The translations under genes and the position numbers were made by a program. Positions 12,967 to 24,540 of a DNA stretch of 64,000 nucleotides are shown one piece after another. This DNA is from Centrapalus pauciflorus (taxonomy: Eukaryota; Streptophyta; Magnoliopsida; Asterales; Asteraceae), in the NCBI GenBank assembly GCA_020465985.1, contig JAANYP010003265.1, positions 39,143-103,142 of the forward strand. Reading direction: 5' to 3'. The notes beneath the pieces were generated by a model that saw only the letters and a list, made by a program, of their open reading frames with translations, had not been told where the DNA came from and searched no databases. Each line of letters opens with the position of its first letter. Position 1 is the stretch's first letter.

Positions 12967-15083
12967 TTTCGGTCATGTGTTGAAACCATGTCCTCTCGGT
13001 TTTGATATGATGACTGAACCCATGAGGGTTAATCCCTCGTGTCGTTTAATTAACGATTAAACTCGAATGATCAAATTAAGGGCGTTAAAATCAAATATAT
13101 AAATCAAAAGTGTTTGTTTATTAATATTTAAACATTTGTTACTAAAATATATGTAGATGTGTTTCGGTTTTATAAAAAAAATTAAAGTGGGAGACTTTAT
13201 TAGTTTTATAAAATTCACAAATCGATTTAAATGTTATTCAGTTCGATAATTAAAACGATTAATTGAAATTCGGAAATCAAAATAATTAAAGTGAGTTGAA
13301 TATTGGCCTGAATCAATTTCGGCCGTCTTAGGGTTATTACACCCTATATGTTTTGGTCAACATGGATTACTGAACCCAAGTTGAATCGGTTAACAAAGTT
13401 TGTTCGTTTTTGTTTTCCAGTAATTCTTTTTTTTTTTTAAATTAAATTGGTTTAATCGATAGGCAAGTTTTGACGTAAAATTAAAACCATCTTTTTGTCA
13501 TGGTTATTTATTGGTCTAATTAAAAGTAAATGGTAATTTTTATTTTATAAACTAATTTAATTTAATCATTTAACCTTTCCCATCAAAGCATTTTAAAACT
13601 AAAGGGAGTTTAATTTATGGATAGTATCTCAGATTGATGAAATTACGACTTGGAGTTAGGCTCGGTCTTGACTAAAATGTCTCAAGATTAATCTTGACAT
13701 TAACGTTTTTGTTAAATACGTTTGAAACCGTAAATTAATTATTTTGGAATTAACCGATACTTTAATAATTGTAATTAAATTTTTCGACCTATGTTATAAT
13801 TAGTCGGGATTGACAAATATTTGGGTTTGAGAATTATCTTGATCAGAACGTTCTGATTGGTAACTTGAAATTTAATCCAATAAGAATAATTAACTTACGA
13901 TATCATCGTGGTTTTTCAAAATGTTTTTTTAAGATGGTCAATTTTCTAAATCTTTTAAAAGAAATATTTTATTGAAAAATTTATTTATTTAGAAAATTGA
14001 CATTTTATATAAAGTATATTTAATTTTTGAAAAGTGTTTCAATTGAATAATAGTTAATTGATAATTATTTAAATGTACTATAAATAATTTATCAATATTA
14101 TTTGGAAATAATAACTACATTTTTAAAGGTGCTTTAACAAAAATTGTCTTAAAATGGTAAGTTTTAAGTTTCAAATGTGTTTGACTTGTTGATTGGATAT
14201 TTTAAGAAAATAATAGTTATGAATTAAAAAATAATGCAAAAATAAAATTGAATTTGATTTTTACCAAGAAAAAAGGTCTCAATTTCGAAAAGTGTTCCTA
14301 AATTTCGAGTGTACGAACTTTATTTAATTTAAGAATGATATTGGACATTATATTATTACTCTAATTAATGGTAGATGAATTGATTTTTGGAATGATTTTC
14401 ATGGCTTTATGAAAATAAATTCTGGATTATCTATATGCTTTATTGTTTTATTTATGTATGTGAGATAACTGGGCCTTGGGATCCTGCGTTTGTGATGGTT
14501 GTTTATTTAATCTTAATGTTTGCTATTTTATTATTGGTTATTTTTGGGAAGGTCTGCGTGCCATTGGAATTCTGGTTTTATGATGTAATTTGTAATAGTT
14601 ATATAATAGGCAAATGTATTTAGATTAAAATTATGTAAAAATCTGTGTTAAGATATCCATCAAGAAAGAAAGTCAATCATGAAGGACGCTCGGAGACATC
14701 ATCGGATGTTGAGGCTAGTGGAAACTTAAAGAGTTCAACCTTCTTGTCTTGTGTGTTGATTTTGTCACTTAGGATTTGGCTCAATTGGGTTGTCCGTATG
14801 GCTCTAGGAAACTAATTTAGTTTCTGTATAGTTGTGTTGACAAAGTAGATAAATAAAAGAAATCAAAACTACAATCAACTTTGAATAAAAGTTAGAGAAT
14901 TTAAAAGGAGTTTAAATTGGAAACTTTAATTATTTAGTCAAGTATGACATTTTTATAAAATTAGTTTTTCGAATAAAAAGATATTTATTTTAAAATGTCA
15001 TATGATCAAAAAGTTGAAATTTTTTTAAAACTGGTATATTAAATATTGTTTACCAGAATAGATTGTGTCTAGGATAGTAAAGA
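12967..15083. other. Unidentified AT-rich spacer between diverging CRM-like LTRs
   Basis: 2.1 kb without a convincing gene, retrotransposon motif or terminal repeat. The longest open frame is the 62-codon one at 14435-14623, hydrophobic and without a recognised domain. The stretch 14640-14830 has a more balanced base composition, resembling an exon or 3' UTR, but no sustained frame. This may be the only non-LTR-element DNA in the window, or an element I cannot recognise. Confidence 0.4.
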
Positions 15084-16098
15084 AATGAGAACCCATTCAA
15101 TGGTAACCCATCCAATGGTCAAGATGATGAAGATCCATTAAGGTGGAAGATCGGGCCGCCTATCACAGGGCCTAAATCCAAGATGTTCCAAGATGCTACT
15201 AATGGACTGATTAAATTCTTGTCGGAATAATGCTCCTGTGGCTCTGCAAAATAACCAAGCAAGCTTCCTAATTATGCTACAAGTTGAAGCCCATGTTTTC
15301 ATGGCCCAAGTTGTGGTTATTTACACAAACAGAGCTCATGAAAGAATTTCGGCCAGCCCCACACTTAGCCAACGTTTTGTCCATAACTCACTCATTTCAA
15401 GCCCAATTTGAGTCAAATAAAAGCCCAATGAAAGCTAAGCATTTTTTCCTATCTTTTCAAGAAGAATATAGCCTAACAAAGGACCATTTGCCATGTCCAA
15501 AAATCTGCCCAAAAGAGTGTCCATGTTCAATGCACTTGTCAATATTAATTTCAAGGCATTTTGAAGGTCATGGCCATTTACTTGGAGGATACCAAGGGTT
15601 ATGCAAGATAAAATGAAACAAGACACATTTTAGAATATTCAAGTTGTGAAAGGTCAAAGAGGCCCTTTTAATAAGTAGTTTTGCTTATTTGATCCCTTAT
15701 CGTGATTGTTTTTGTTACTTATCTAGATGCTTGGTTTTCCTTGTATTTTTATCTATAAATATTGGCCAAAGTTGTCATTTGTAATGATTCTTCATTTGAG
15801 TAATATTGTGAGTTTTTAACTCTTTTGGTTCCTTACGAACTTTCAGAACTTATCAAGTATCTACCTTGTGGCGTTCGAAACTAATAAATCAACTTGCTGG
15901 GGTTAGTTGAGACGTTTTATTATACTAAGGTTCTTTCCTCATAAGAGGTAACGGGTCACGGTTTCACCATATATACCAAGGTCCTTGCCTTGTTTATAGG
16001 CAACGGGTCACGGTTCTATCCACTTCTCATCATAACATCTAATAGAACGATCGGGCAACTTGTGATCAATCACATACTCATCGGGTGAGATTACATCA
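15084..16098 (+). mobile_element. CRM-like LTR, 5' LTR of CRM-R
   Basis: About 1015 bp, plus strand. The start is slightly damaged (ATGAGAACCC at 15085-15094 where sisters have TGATGAGAACCC) and the end is GAGATTACATCA at 16098. The primer-binding site follows within one base. It mirrors the LTR at 11937-12966 and carries the same LTR-borne tail in damaged form (about 15125-15210). Confidence 0.88.
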
Positions 16099-16099
16099 T

Positions 16100-16111
16100 T
16101 TGGTATCAAAG
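16100..16111 (+). other. Primer-binding site of CRM-R
   Basis: TTGGTATCAAAGCC at 16100-16113 contains TGGTATCAAAGC, one base off the tRNA-Met site (TGGTATCAGAGC). It adjoins the LTR end and proves the plus orientation. Confidence 0.85.
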
Positions 16112-16599
16112 CCACTTCTATTGGTTTGTTTCCATCATACTTTATTTTTTTTTCGTATCATTTTTTTTTGTATCTTCTTGTTCTTATCTTGGATTTCAAG
16201 TAATAGTAGTAGATCTCGTCACAAGTTGACTTGATTACTATTAGTAAGTTATATATTTGGGTTCTTTATATTAATTCGTGTAGTTTTGTTCCTCAAAGAA
16301 AAGTGGAAGAAAATAAAAGTATATATCGAAAAAAGGTATCAAAGTAAAGCAAAAACAAGTGAAATATAAAAAAAGAAGTGGAAAAAAAGTAGAGAAAGAA
16401 AAAAGAAGTGAAAAAAAGTGAAGGAACGTTAATAATTTTGTTTAGTATTATATTTCTTTTTTGGTTTGTTACACTCACGTTTATTGAAGTAGTTTGGTAC
16501 GTTTTGAATTCCTCAATGCCAGAAGCCTAACTTGATTTTTTTTCTTTTAGTTTGTTTTGAACTTTAAGAATTAAAAAGAGAGGTAAAAGACAGTGTGGT
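16112..16599 (+). other. CRM-R leader, gag deleted
   Basis: Leader between the primer site and the protease remnant. It has a purine-rich run (about 16300-16425, repeats of AAAAGAAGTG type). No gag motif was found, so gag is deleted here. Confidence 0.55.
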
Positions 16600-17160
16600 A
16601 AGGTAAAGTATGTAGTGTTATAATTGATGGTGGGAGTTGTACTAATGTGGCTAGTGTTTCCATGGTTGAAAAGCAAGGGTCACCAATGATGAAGCATCAA
16701 AAACCATATAAACTCCAATGGCATAATGATAGTGGTGAGGTGTGAGTTACAAAGCAGGTTTTGGTAACGTTTCATATAGGTAAGTATGAAGATGAAGTCC
16801 TATGTGATGTTGTACCTATGCAAAGCAAGTCATTTGCTACATGGCAGGCCATGGCAATATGATTGACACGTAAAACACGATGGCTTCACCAACAAGTACA
16901 CCCTTGTTCACAAAACCAAATCCATAACTCTTGTGCCAATGTCAAACAGTCAAATTTATGAGGATCAAGTCTGACTTCAAAAGGATGCGAAGAACAAAGA
17001 CGGTGAGTCCAAGGAAAGCAATGAACACAAGAAGGGTTCAAACGAAAAACAAAAAGATAAGAAAACTTGGTGAGTGAAAAGGAGGGTCGTCAATATTGTG
17101 CATTTGCAAAAAAAAAAAAAAGTGAAATAAAAGAAACCTTGAATTCGGAGATGTCTTTTG
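16600..17160 (+). pseudogene. CRM-like protease remnant (CRM-R)
   Basis: Plus-strand copy of the protease seen at 10775-11401. VIIDGGSCTNVASVSMVEK is clear at about 16617-16675, followed by KHQKPYKLQW and IGKYEDEVLCDVVPMQ. Stops and frameshifts begin near 16743 and 16845 (the LLGRPWQ region is damaged). The Lys-rich linker at 16975-17090 is disrupted by an A-run at 17106-17121. It leads directly into the RT start. Confidence 0.82.
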
Positions 17161-18272
17161 TGCTTCTTTTAATTAAAGAAGCTCAATAAACCACTAATGA
17201 TCTCGCCGGTACTCTTCCGAGCAATATTAAATCTCTTTTGCAAGAATTTGAAGATTTGTTTCCCGAGGAGGTTCCCAATAAAGTGCCACCAATTTGCGGC
17301 ATTGAACGCCAAATTGACTTTGTTTCCGGGGCTTCCATTCCAAACAAGCTGGCTTATGGAACAAATCCAGAGGAAATCAAGGAGTTGCAAAGGGAAGTTG
17401 AGAAAATACTTGAGAAAGGATGGATTCGAGAAAGCATGAGCCCTTGTGCAAAACTAGTTTTCCTGTTCCAGTTTGGCATTCCAAACACATCTTTACGTGA
17501 GCTTTTGGTTCAAGAGGCACATAGTGGAGGTTTTATGGGTCATTTTGGTGTGGCAAAAACTCTGAAAATTTTGCAAGAGCATTTCTTTTGGCCAAAAATG
17601 AAAGTTGATATTGGCAAAGTTTGTGATAAGTGCATGTTTGTAAACAAGCCAAATCAAAGGTTCAACCTCATGGTTTGTACACTCCTCTTCTTATACCAAG
17701 TGAACCATGGGTTGATCTTTCTATGGATTTTGTGTTGGGTTTGCCAAGAACAATAAGTGACAAAGATTCAATTTTTGTGGTTGTTCATAGATATTATAAG
17801 ATGGCTCATTTCATTATTGCTATCGAACCATTGATGCTTCACATATTTCTAAGTTGTTTTTCAAAGAAGTGGTTAGATTGCATGGCATGCCCAGAACTAT
17901 CGTGTCTGATCGGGACACCAAGTTTTTAAGTTATTTTTGGAAAACTTTGTGGGGAAAATCGTGAACAAAGCTTTTGTTTTCTACGACTTGTCATCCCCAA
18001 ATAGAGGGAGAAATGTGAAAACTTGGGAGCAATGCTTACCCCATGTTGAGTTTGCATATAATCGGAATGTGCATTCCGCTATTAAGTTTTCACCTTTCGA
18101 GATTGTGTATGGATTTAACTCCTATGACTGTAAATGATCATTTGAATTTAGATGGCAAGAAGTAGGAAGAATTTGTCAAGCAAATCCATGAGAAGTCAAA
18201 ACACAACATTGAAGAGCGCAACAAGAAGTATGAACAACAAGCGAACAAGGGAAAAAGAAAGGTCACTTTTGA
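17161..18272 (+). pseudogene. CRM-like RT start fused to integrase (CRM-R)
   Basis: The frame opening near 17190 has the RT N-terminus (FPEEVPNKVPPICGIERQID, then ASIPNKLAYGTNPEE, up to GWIRESMSPCAKLVF near 17460). It then jumps straight into the integrase zinc module (LLVQEAHSGGFMGHF, CDKC, 17500-17635). The RT core and RNase H are deleted. The integrase core continues in shifted frames: MDFVLGLPRT (17722-17750), TIVSDRDTKF-like (17898-17925), WEQCLPHVEFAYNRNVHS (18028-18078) and FSPFEIVYGF. The segment holding the catalytic Glu is missing between about 17990 and 18005. It ends abruptly at 18272 where a copia LTR begins. Confidence 0.85.
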
Positions 18273-18597
18273 TGTTAATCAATTTACTAGAGAAACTCCC
18301 AATAAGATCATGTCTAAAATTAACTTTTTGATGGATCATAATAACGTTACATTTGATGAAGAAAAAGTAGCATTGAATTGATGGAAAATCATGTTGTGTT
18401 TATTGAGATAAAGGAGATCAACATGATATCTTTAATGTTATTCTATTTTGCATGTTTTAGAAATCTGAGAATAAATTTGAAGTTGTCTAAAATTAGTCCA
18501 CAGTTGTTTGTTGTCGTGTGAACCATAACGAGACTTAGAAGACTACAGTGAGATTTTGTTGATATTCATGGTTGATGAATATGGCATATGTTAAAAA

Positions 18598-18655
18598 AAT
18601 TCACAAGTATTTGTTGCAAACAATTAAATTCACAAGTATTTGTTGCAAACAATTA
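18598..18655. repeat. 29-bp perfect tandem duplication
   Basis: A unit beginning AATTCACAAGTATTTGTTGC occurs twice in immediate succession (18598-18626 and 18627-18655), apparently without mismatch. Confidence 0.95.
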
Positions 18656-19719
18656 TTGGATAGACCCACCGATTGAGACAACTTTGTGGATCATAATAAT
18701 GAGTCGTCTCAAAAAGGTAATCCTTAGTACCTGAGATGTCTACGTACTTCAGTGCGAGAACCGCTGCAAGATTGGTCTAACCAAATGTCATCCATAACTG
18801 GGTGATCATAACAGTTTGAGGCTGGGTGCAGTGGTTGCCATATTGGAGGCCTGATCGTCAAGATGGGATTTGCACCTTCTTTTAACTATGAAGAGATATT
18901 TCTGGGCCTCTCGGCGATCGATACTAAAAGAAATTCATGGCCGTACTTGGACAAATTTGTTGTGTTATACTCTGTCTGTTACAGTTTAGTGTGAGATCAG
19001 ACAGTCGAGAAACATCATCATGTTCGCTATGGTTGATCTCATCCATGCCTAGCTTTCACATTAAAATATCACGATCCATGAGATATAACCTAATTTTCTT
19101 TTTGGAAGGTCGTTTCAACAAGAATATCTGAATGGTAGTAAGAGTTTTTATGACCTTGGTTGCCTAACGTGTCTAGCCATGGCCTCCATTAGGCGCAAGC
19201 TACAGGATAGTAATGTCGTTTTACATAAGTGGGAGTATGTTAGTGTATAGTGTGTCAAGATACATCACTACTACATCATGGCTGATTTCGAAAAACATTT
19301 GAGGGTCACACCGATGGGCACAACTGAGCAGATGCAATCGAACTATAAATAAATGATAATGAATATATTTATGATATGAAATGATTAGTGAGATTAAACT
19401 AATTATTGGGTGATTCATATCTCAAAGCACGGGGACTAACTATGCAATATTAGATATTGTAGTGATTTAATTGTTATTAATTGATAATTAAATAATTATC
19501 TAGTCTTTTATTTATTATCAGATTCTAAATAAAAGATGCATTTATTTGAATTGGTATTATATTCTAATAATTACATTAATAAGTGGATAATTATAAACAA
19601 ATAAATAGAGATAATTATAAGCAATTATCTAATCATTTATATATTATTAGATGATATAATATATGAATATTTTTAATAGATATTTATAGAGATAATTATA
19701 TAAGATTTAAATAATAAAG

Positions 19720-19724
<5 letters not shown>

Positions 19725-19781
<57 letters not shown>
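19725..19781. repeat. (TA)n microsatellite
   Basis: Uninterrupted TA run of about 57 bp within the copia LTR. Confidence 0.95.
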
Positions 19782-19784
<3 letters not shown>

Positions 19785-20464
19785 CAATAGAGATCAATGT
19801 GGTGAACAATTTTTTTTAGATCACATACCAACACACACGGTTTTGTGTGCCCGACGCCGCCCGATCGTGTCATCATCGGTGAATACCGAAAGCTTCTCAT
19901 TCATGTGTTTTCGTCATCAACTACAAATGTACGAATTTTTACAGCTTTTATGTTACTTATCTTATGTTTTACTTGATGATCCTTGTGCGGAATTCGTTAA
20001 TTTTAAAAAGGTTCTGTTGCGTTTAATACGAATAAACTTTATGTTTTATGAAAAACTAATACAAATTCCCAACACCTTTATTAACTATATTTGTGCTCTG
20101 CTCTTGCTTTAGTATCAACTATCTATAGTGAGTCTTTAAGTCTCCCTGTCCATTACTTAGTATACTTATGTTTGACAATAGAGACACTTAGGTCCAAAGC
20201 AAAACAACCTTGAAATAGAACAGAACCATGTCAAGCTAGCACACCTCTAGACTTTCAACGATATCGAGCCAAAACACCTTTCACACCCCGAGACTTTACG
20301 GGGTGCAAAGGCTCTCAACCACCTCCCAATCTTATAGTCTTGGGGTCTCTCACATAGCCAAGGCACACCGAAGCTTCAAGACTCGGAGTACCTCATCCAA
20401 GGCCCCTAGGCCGAGGCTAAGTCTCAGTGTTGGCCATGACTGGCCAGACCAAAGCCCCACCTAG

Positions 20465-21504
20465 TGATGTGATCTCACCTGATGAGTATGAGATTGATCA
20501 TGAGTTGCCCGATCGTTCTATTGGATGTTATTATGATATATGGATAGAACCGCGACCCATTGCCTATAAACGAGGCAAGAACCTTGGTGTATATATAATG
20601 AAACCGTGACCCATTGCCTAGAAAGAGGCAAGAACCTTGGTATATGAAAACACCACAACAACCCCACCAAGTTGATTGATAAGTTTTGAACGCCACAAGC
20701 TAGAGCACTTGATAAGTTCTAAAAGTTCGTAAGGAACAATAAGAGTTAAAACTCACAATATTACTCAAATGAAGGATGATCACAAATGAGAACTTTGGCC
20801 ACTATTTATAGATGAAAATATAAGGAAAACCAACCATGTAGATAAGTAACAAAAACTATCACGATAAGCGATCAAATAAGCAAAACTACTTATCAAAAGG
20901 GTCTTCTTGACATTTCACTAATTGAATCTTCTAGAATGTGTCTTGGTTCATGTATCTTGCAAAACCCTTAGTATCCTCCAAGTAAATGGCCATAACCTTC
21001 AAATTCCCTTGAATTGAAGAGAAGGCTTTCAAATTGCCTTGTAACTAATCTTGAGAAGTACATTGAACATGGACACTCTTTTGGGCAGAATTTTGGATGT
21101 GGCAAATGAGCCTTTATTAGGCTTTATTCTTCTTGGAAAGATAGGAGAAAGGCTTAGCTTTCATTGGACTTTTATTTGACTCAAATCGGGCTTGAAATGA
21201 GTGAGCTATTGACAAAACATGGGCCAAGTGTGGGGCTAGTCGAAATTCTTTATTCATGGGTTATGTTTGGGTAAATAAACATAACTTGGGCTATGAAAAA
21301 CAAGGCTAATCATGGGCTTCAACTAGTAGCAAAATTAGGAAGCTTGCTTGGTTATTTAGCGAAGACACGGAAGCATTATTCTGGCGAGATTTAATCAATC
21401 CATTGGTAGCATCTTGGAACATCTTGGATTTAGACCTTGTGATAGGCCCGATCTTCCACCTTAATGGATCTTCATCATCTTGATCATTGGATGAATTCTC
21501 ATCA
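20465..21504 (-). mobile_element. Left LTR of the palindrome (minus)
   Basis: 1040-bp CRM-like LTR, U3 start TGATGAGAATTC at 21504, U5 end at 20465. The LTR-borne tail is open (72 codons, 21306-21524): NDENSSNDQDDEDPLRWK, then GPITRSKSKMFQ. The five bases before its U3 start (GGGAA on the minus strand) match the end of a polypurine tract. Confidence 0.9.
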
Positions 21505-22456
21505 TTCCCTTGTAAACAAGCCAAATCAAAGGTTTAAGCTCATGGTTTGTACAATCCTCTGCCTATACCAAGTGAACCATGGGTTGATCTTTCTATGGAC
21601 TTTGTGTTGGGTTTGCCAAGAACAACAAGTGGCAAAGATTTAGTTTTTGTGGTTGTTGATGTATTTTCTAAGATGCCTCATGCATGCCATCGACCCAATG
21701 ATGCTTCTCATATTTCTAATTTGTTTTTCAAAGAAGTTGTTAGATTGCACGGCATGCTAAGAACTATCGTATCTGATCGAGACACCAAATAATTATGTTA
21801 TTTTTGGAAAACTTTGTGGGGGAAATTAGGAACAAATCTTTTGTTTTCTACGACTTGTCATCCCCAAACGAATGGACAAACCGAAGTTGTAAATTGTACA
21901 CTTGATACTTTGTTGCGATCAATAGTTGGGAGGAATGTGAAAACTTGGGAGCAATGCTTACCCCATCTTGAGTTTTTCATATAATCGAAATGTGCATTAT
22001 GCTACTAAGTTTTCACCTTTCGAGATTGTGTATGGATTTAAGCCACTAACTCCTATGGATTTAACTCCTTTGCTTGTGAATGAGCATTTGATTTTAGATG
22101 GCAAGAAGAAGGCAGAATTTTTCAAGCAAATCATTAAGAAGGCGAAACGCAACATTGAAGAGCGCACCAAGAAGTATGAACAACAAGCGAACAAGGGAAA
22201 AAGATAGGTCACTTTTGAACCAGGAGATTGGGTGTGGCTTCATATGAGGAAGGAACGATTTCCAACAAAGAGGAAGTCAAAGTTGATGCCTAGATGAGAT
22301 GGACCATTTCAAGTGTTGCAGAAAATCAATGACAATGCATACAAACTTGATCTTCCTGATGAGTATAATGTTCATGATGTATTTAATGTGGCTGATTTAA
22401 GTCCTTTTGATGCAGGGGACGATTTGAGGACAAATCACTCTCAAGATGGGGGGGAA
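21505..22456 (+). pseudogene. CRM-like integrase, 3' fragment, inside the palindrome
   Basis: Integrase from just after the zinc module to its end: LSMDFVLGLPRTTSGKD (21580-21630, first catalytic Asp), FFKEVVRLHGM (21725-21757), IVSDRDTK (21765-21788, second Asp), HPQTNGQTEVVN (about 21860-21895, catalytic Glu), FSPFEIVYGFKPLTPMDLTP, NIEERTKKYEQQANKGKR, GDWVWLHMRKERF (22230-22262) and FNVADLSPFDAGDDLRTNHS (22384-22440). Damage includes a stop at 21790, a frameshift near 21975, a stop at 22205 and one near 22293. It ends in a G-rich polypurine tract (22447-22456) that abuts the plus LTR. Confidence 0.9.
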
Positions 22457-23500
22457 TGATGAGAACCCATCCAATGATCAAGATGATGAAGATCCATTAA
22501 GGTGGAAGAACGGGCCTATCACAAGGTCTAAATTCAAGATGTTCCGAGATGCTACCAATTGATTGATTAAATCTTGTCAGAATAATGCTTCCGTGTCTTT
22601 GCAAAATAACCAAGCAAGCTTCCTAATTTTGCCACAAGTTGAAGCCCATGATTAGCCTTGTTGTTCATAGCCCAAGTTATGTTTTTTTTTACCCAAACAT
22701 AACCCATGAATAATGAATTTTGGCCAGCCCCACACTTAGCCAATGTTTTATCCATAACTCACTCATTTCAAGCCCGATTTGAGTCCAAATAAAAGCACAA
22801 TTAAAGCTAAGCATTTTTTCCTATCTTTTCAAGAAGAATATAGCCTAATAAAGGACCATTTGCCATGTCCAAAAATCTGCCCAAAAGAGTGTCCATGTTC
22901 AATGCACTTGTCAATATTAATTACAAGGCAATTTAAAAGCCTTCTCTTCAATTCAAGGCAATTTGAAGGTCATGGCCATTTACTTGGAGGATACTAAGGG
23001 TTTTGCAAGATACAGTGAACCAAGACACATTCTAGAAGATTCAAGTAGTGAAATGTCAAGAAGACCCTTTGGATAAGTAGTTTTGCTTATTTGATCGCTT
23101 GTCGTGATAGTTTTTGTTACTTATCAAGATGGTTGGTGTTCCTTATATTTTCGCCTATAAATAGTGGCCAAAGTTCTCATTTGTGATCATCCTTCATTTG
23201 AGTAATATTGTGAGTTTTAACTCTTATTGTTCCTTACAAACTTTTAGAACTTATCAAGTGTTCTAGCTTGTGGCATTCAAAACTTATTAATCAACTTGGT
23301 GGGGTTGGTTGTGGTGTTTTCTTATACCAAGGTTCTTGCCTCTTTCTATGAAACGGGTCGCGGTTTCACTATATATACCAAGGTTCTTGCCTCATTTATA
23401 GGCAACGGGTTGCGGTTCTCTCCATATATCATGATAACATACAATAGAATGATCGGGCAACTCGTGATCAATCTCATACTCCTCGGGTGAGATCACATTA
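22457..23500 (+). mobile_element. Right LTR of the palindrome (plus)
   Basis: 1044-bp LTR, TGATGAGAACCC at 22457 to GAGATCACATTA at 23500 (final CA mutated to TA). It is an inverted copy of 20465-21504. In one frame the integrase would continue through the LTR start into DPLRWKNGPITRSKFK, separated by a single-base change in the G run. Confidence 0.9.
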
Positions 23501-24120
23501 CCTAGGCCCGAGACTACAAGTCTCGGACCCATCACCCTAAACCGATTTAAACGCTTCAATTTTGCTAGACTATTACAAACTAAATGCTTGATATAAGTTT
23601 CCGTGTGTTCAATTTGATGTTTGCAGCATGAATTTAGCTTCAATTTTGAGGTTTTTAAACGCTATTGCATCCGAAATGGTCACTGGACCGTAGAACACAT
23701 GCACACATACAACACAAAGTGAGTTCAGATGATGAATTTACACATATATTACCTTGTTTTCTTTGTATACTCTCATGTTGGTCTTGGATTCTTGATCAAA
23801 ATTATGTAATTTTCATGAACAATTGATTAGAATTCACCTTGAAATCATAAGGAGTATATAGATGGACACTGTGTGTTTGTAGGTATCTATTAGAAGTATC
23901 ATATGATGAAATTATGATTCATCAGTTGTCAATATACGTGATTAATTAATAAAACTTTGGCAAAATTGCATAATGCACCCCTTGACCTTATAACTATTAG
24001 CAATTAACACATTCAACCTTTGACGTAACTTTTATTAATATAATTCAAAGTACATCGCTTAAGAAACTAAAAGTTGCATTAATAAGTTAAATAATGCTAA
24101 TCTAGCCGAGGGATGTTACA

Positions 24121-24540
24121 CATGACACCAAGCGATTTGCCCTATCATTTAAACTGGTGCTCATCAATGATAACAACTCTTTGAATTAAAAAATGCTTCT
24201 ACAGTAACTAGCCATTCTTTTAACCCTTCTGGATTCAGACTAACTACATCAAATTCTAGGATTTCAATTGTTAATCCTGCCTTCGAATAACTATTGTCAT
24301 CCCTACGATTCCATCTTAGCCGCTTTACCAGATTCTCTTTGGTGATGAACTGTCACCATTGGACGAGTTCTTAAAGTCATCAAGGTGTACATGATCAATC
24401 AAAGATGCCATCTGATTAGTTAAATTAACAACCTCTTGATCAATTTGTTTCTCCATTCATGTCGTAAATTGTGGCTCTGATTTCCATTCATATGCATAGC
24501 ACCATGCTGATGCCCTACAATGTAAACCACTCCCCATCAA
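24121..24540 (-). repeat. gag-derived tandem array, left block (minus)
   Basis: Slightly more than one unit of the 385-bp gag-derived repeat, between LTRX (24120) and T1 (24541). Conserved landmarks on the minus strand are EILEFDGV-type coding near 24240-24265, NPEGLKEWLVTVEAF-like near 24205-24230, and MEKQIDQEVV-like near 24430-24455. The unit continues across T1 at 32506, confirming that T1 inserted into it. Confidence 0.8.

Larger units (their letters stand above)
18273..20074 (+). mobile_element. Ty1/copia LTR, Angela/Tork-like
   Basis: No coding frame, but a run of features I associate with Angela-type LTRs: AACTGGGTGATCATAA (18797-18812), GGGATTTGCACC (18863-18874) and GAGATATTTCTGGGCCTCTC (18891-18910). 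The right end AAATTCCCAACA at 20074 is a typical copia terminus, and TGTTAATC at 18273 is the likely start. No target duplication: the left side is CRM integrase and the right side is LTRX, so the flanks come from different events. An alternative reading puts a purine-rich tract at 19223-19233 and a shorter LTR start at 19235. It includes a 29-bp tandem duplication and a TA repeat. Confidence 0.6.
20465..23500. mobile_element. CRM-like palindromic element with inverted LTRs
   Basis: 3.0 kb unit made of an LTR in minus orientation, a plus-strand integrase 3' fragment with polypurine tract, and an LTR in plus orientation. Both outer ends are U5 ends: TGATGTGATCTC at the left, GAGATCACATTA at the right. 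CCTAG flanks it at 20460-20464 and 23501-23505, and LTRX resumes on both sides, so it integrated in this form. Normal elements have direct LTRs with one U3 and one U5 end. It lies in LTRX (20075-24120). Confidence 0.88.
20075..24120 (-). mobile_element. LTRX, minus copy, split by a CRM palindrome
   Basis: Tekay-like LTR on the minus strand, starting TGTAACATCC at 24120 and matching the plus copy at 36456 onward in inverted orientation: the CCGAGACT/AGTCTCGG block, a donor-like AAG/GTAAT at 23753-23749, and the region repeated at 37000-37400. The inserted palindrome (20465-23500) and its CCTAG duplication divide it into 23506-24120 and 20075-20459. The left edge stops at 20074 where a copia LTR ends, so its U5 half is missing. 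No gene is present. Confidence 0.8.

Noticed and set aside
14435..14623. Small hydrophobic gene
   Set aside because: 62 codons in AT-rich DNA, no homologue recognised, no codon bias or promoter; chance is the better explanation.
11937..16098. A second U5-U5 palindromic element, like 20465-23500
   Set aside because: Outside both LTRs lie CRM internal sequences starting with a primer site or its remnant, so these are two ordinary 5' LTRs of diverging elements. The outer flanks show no duplication.
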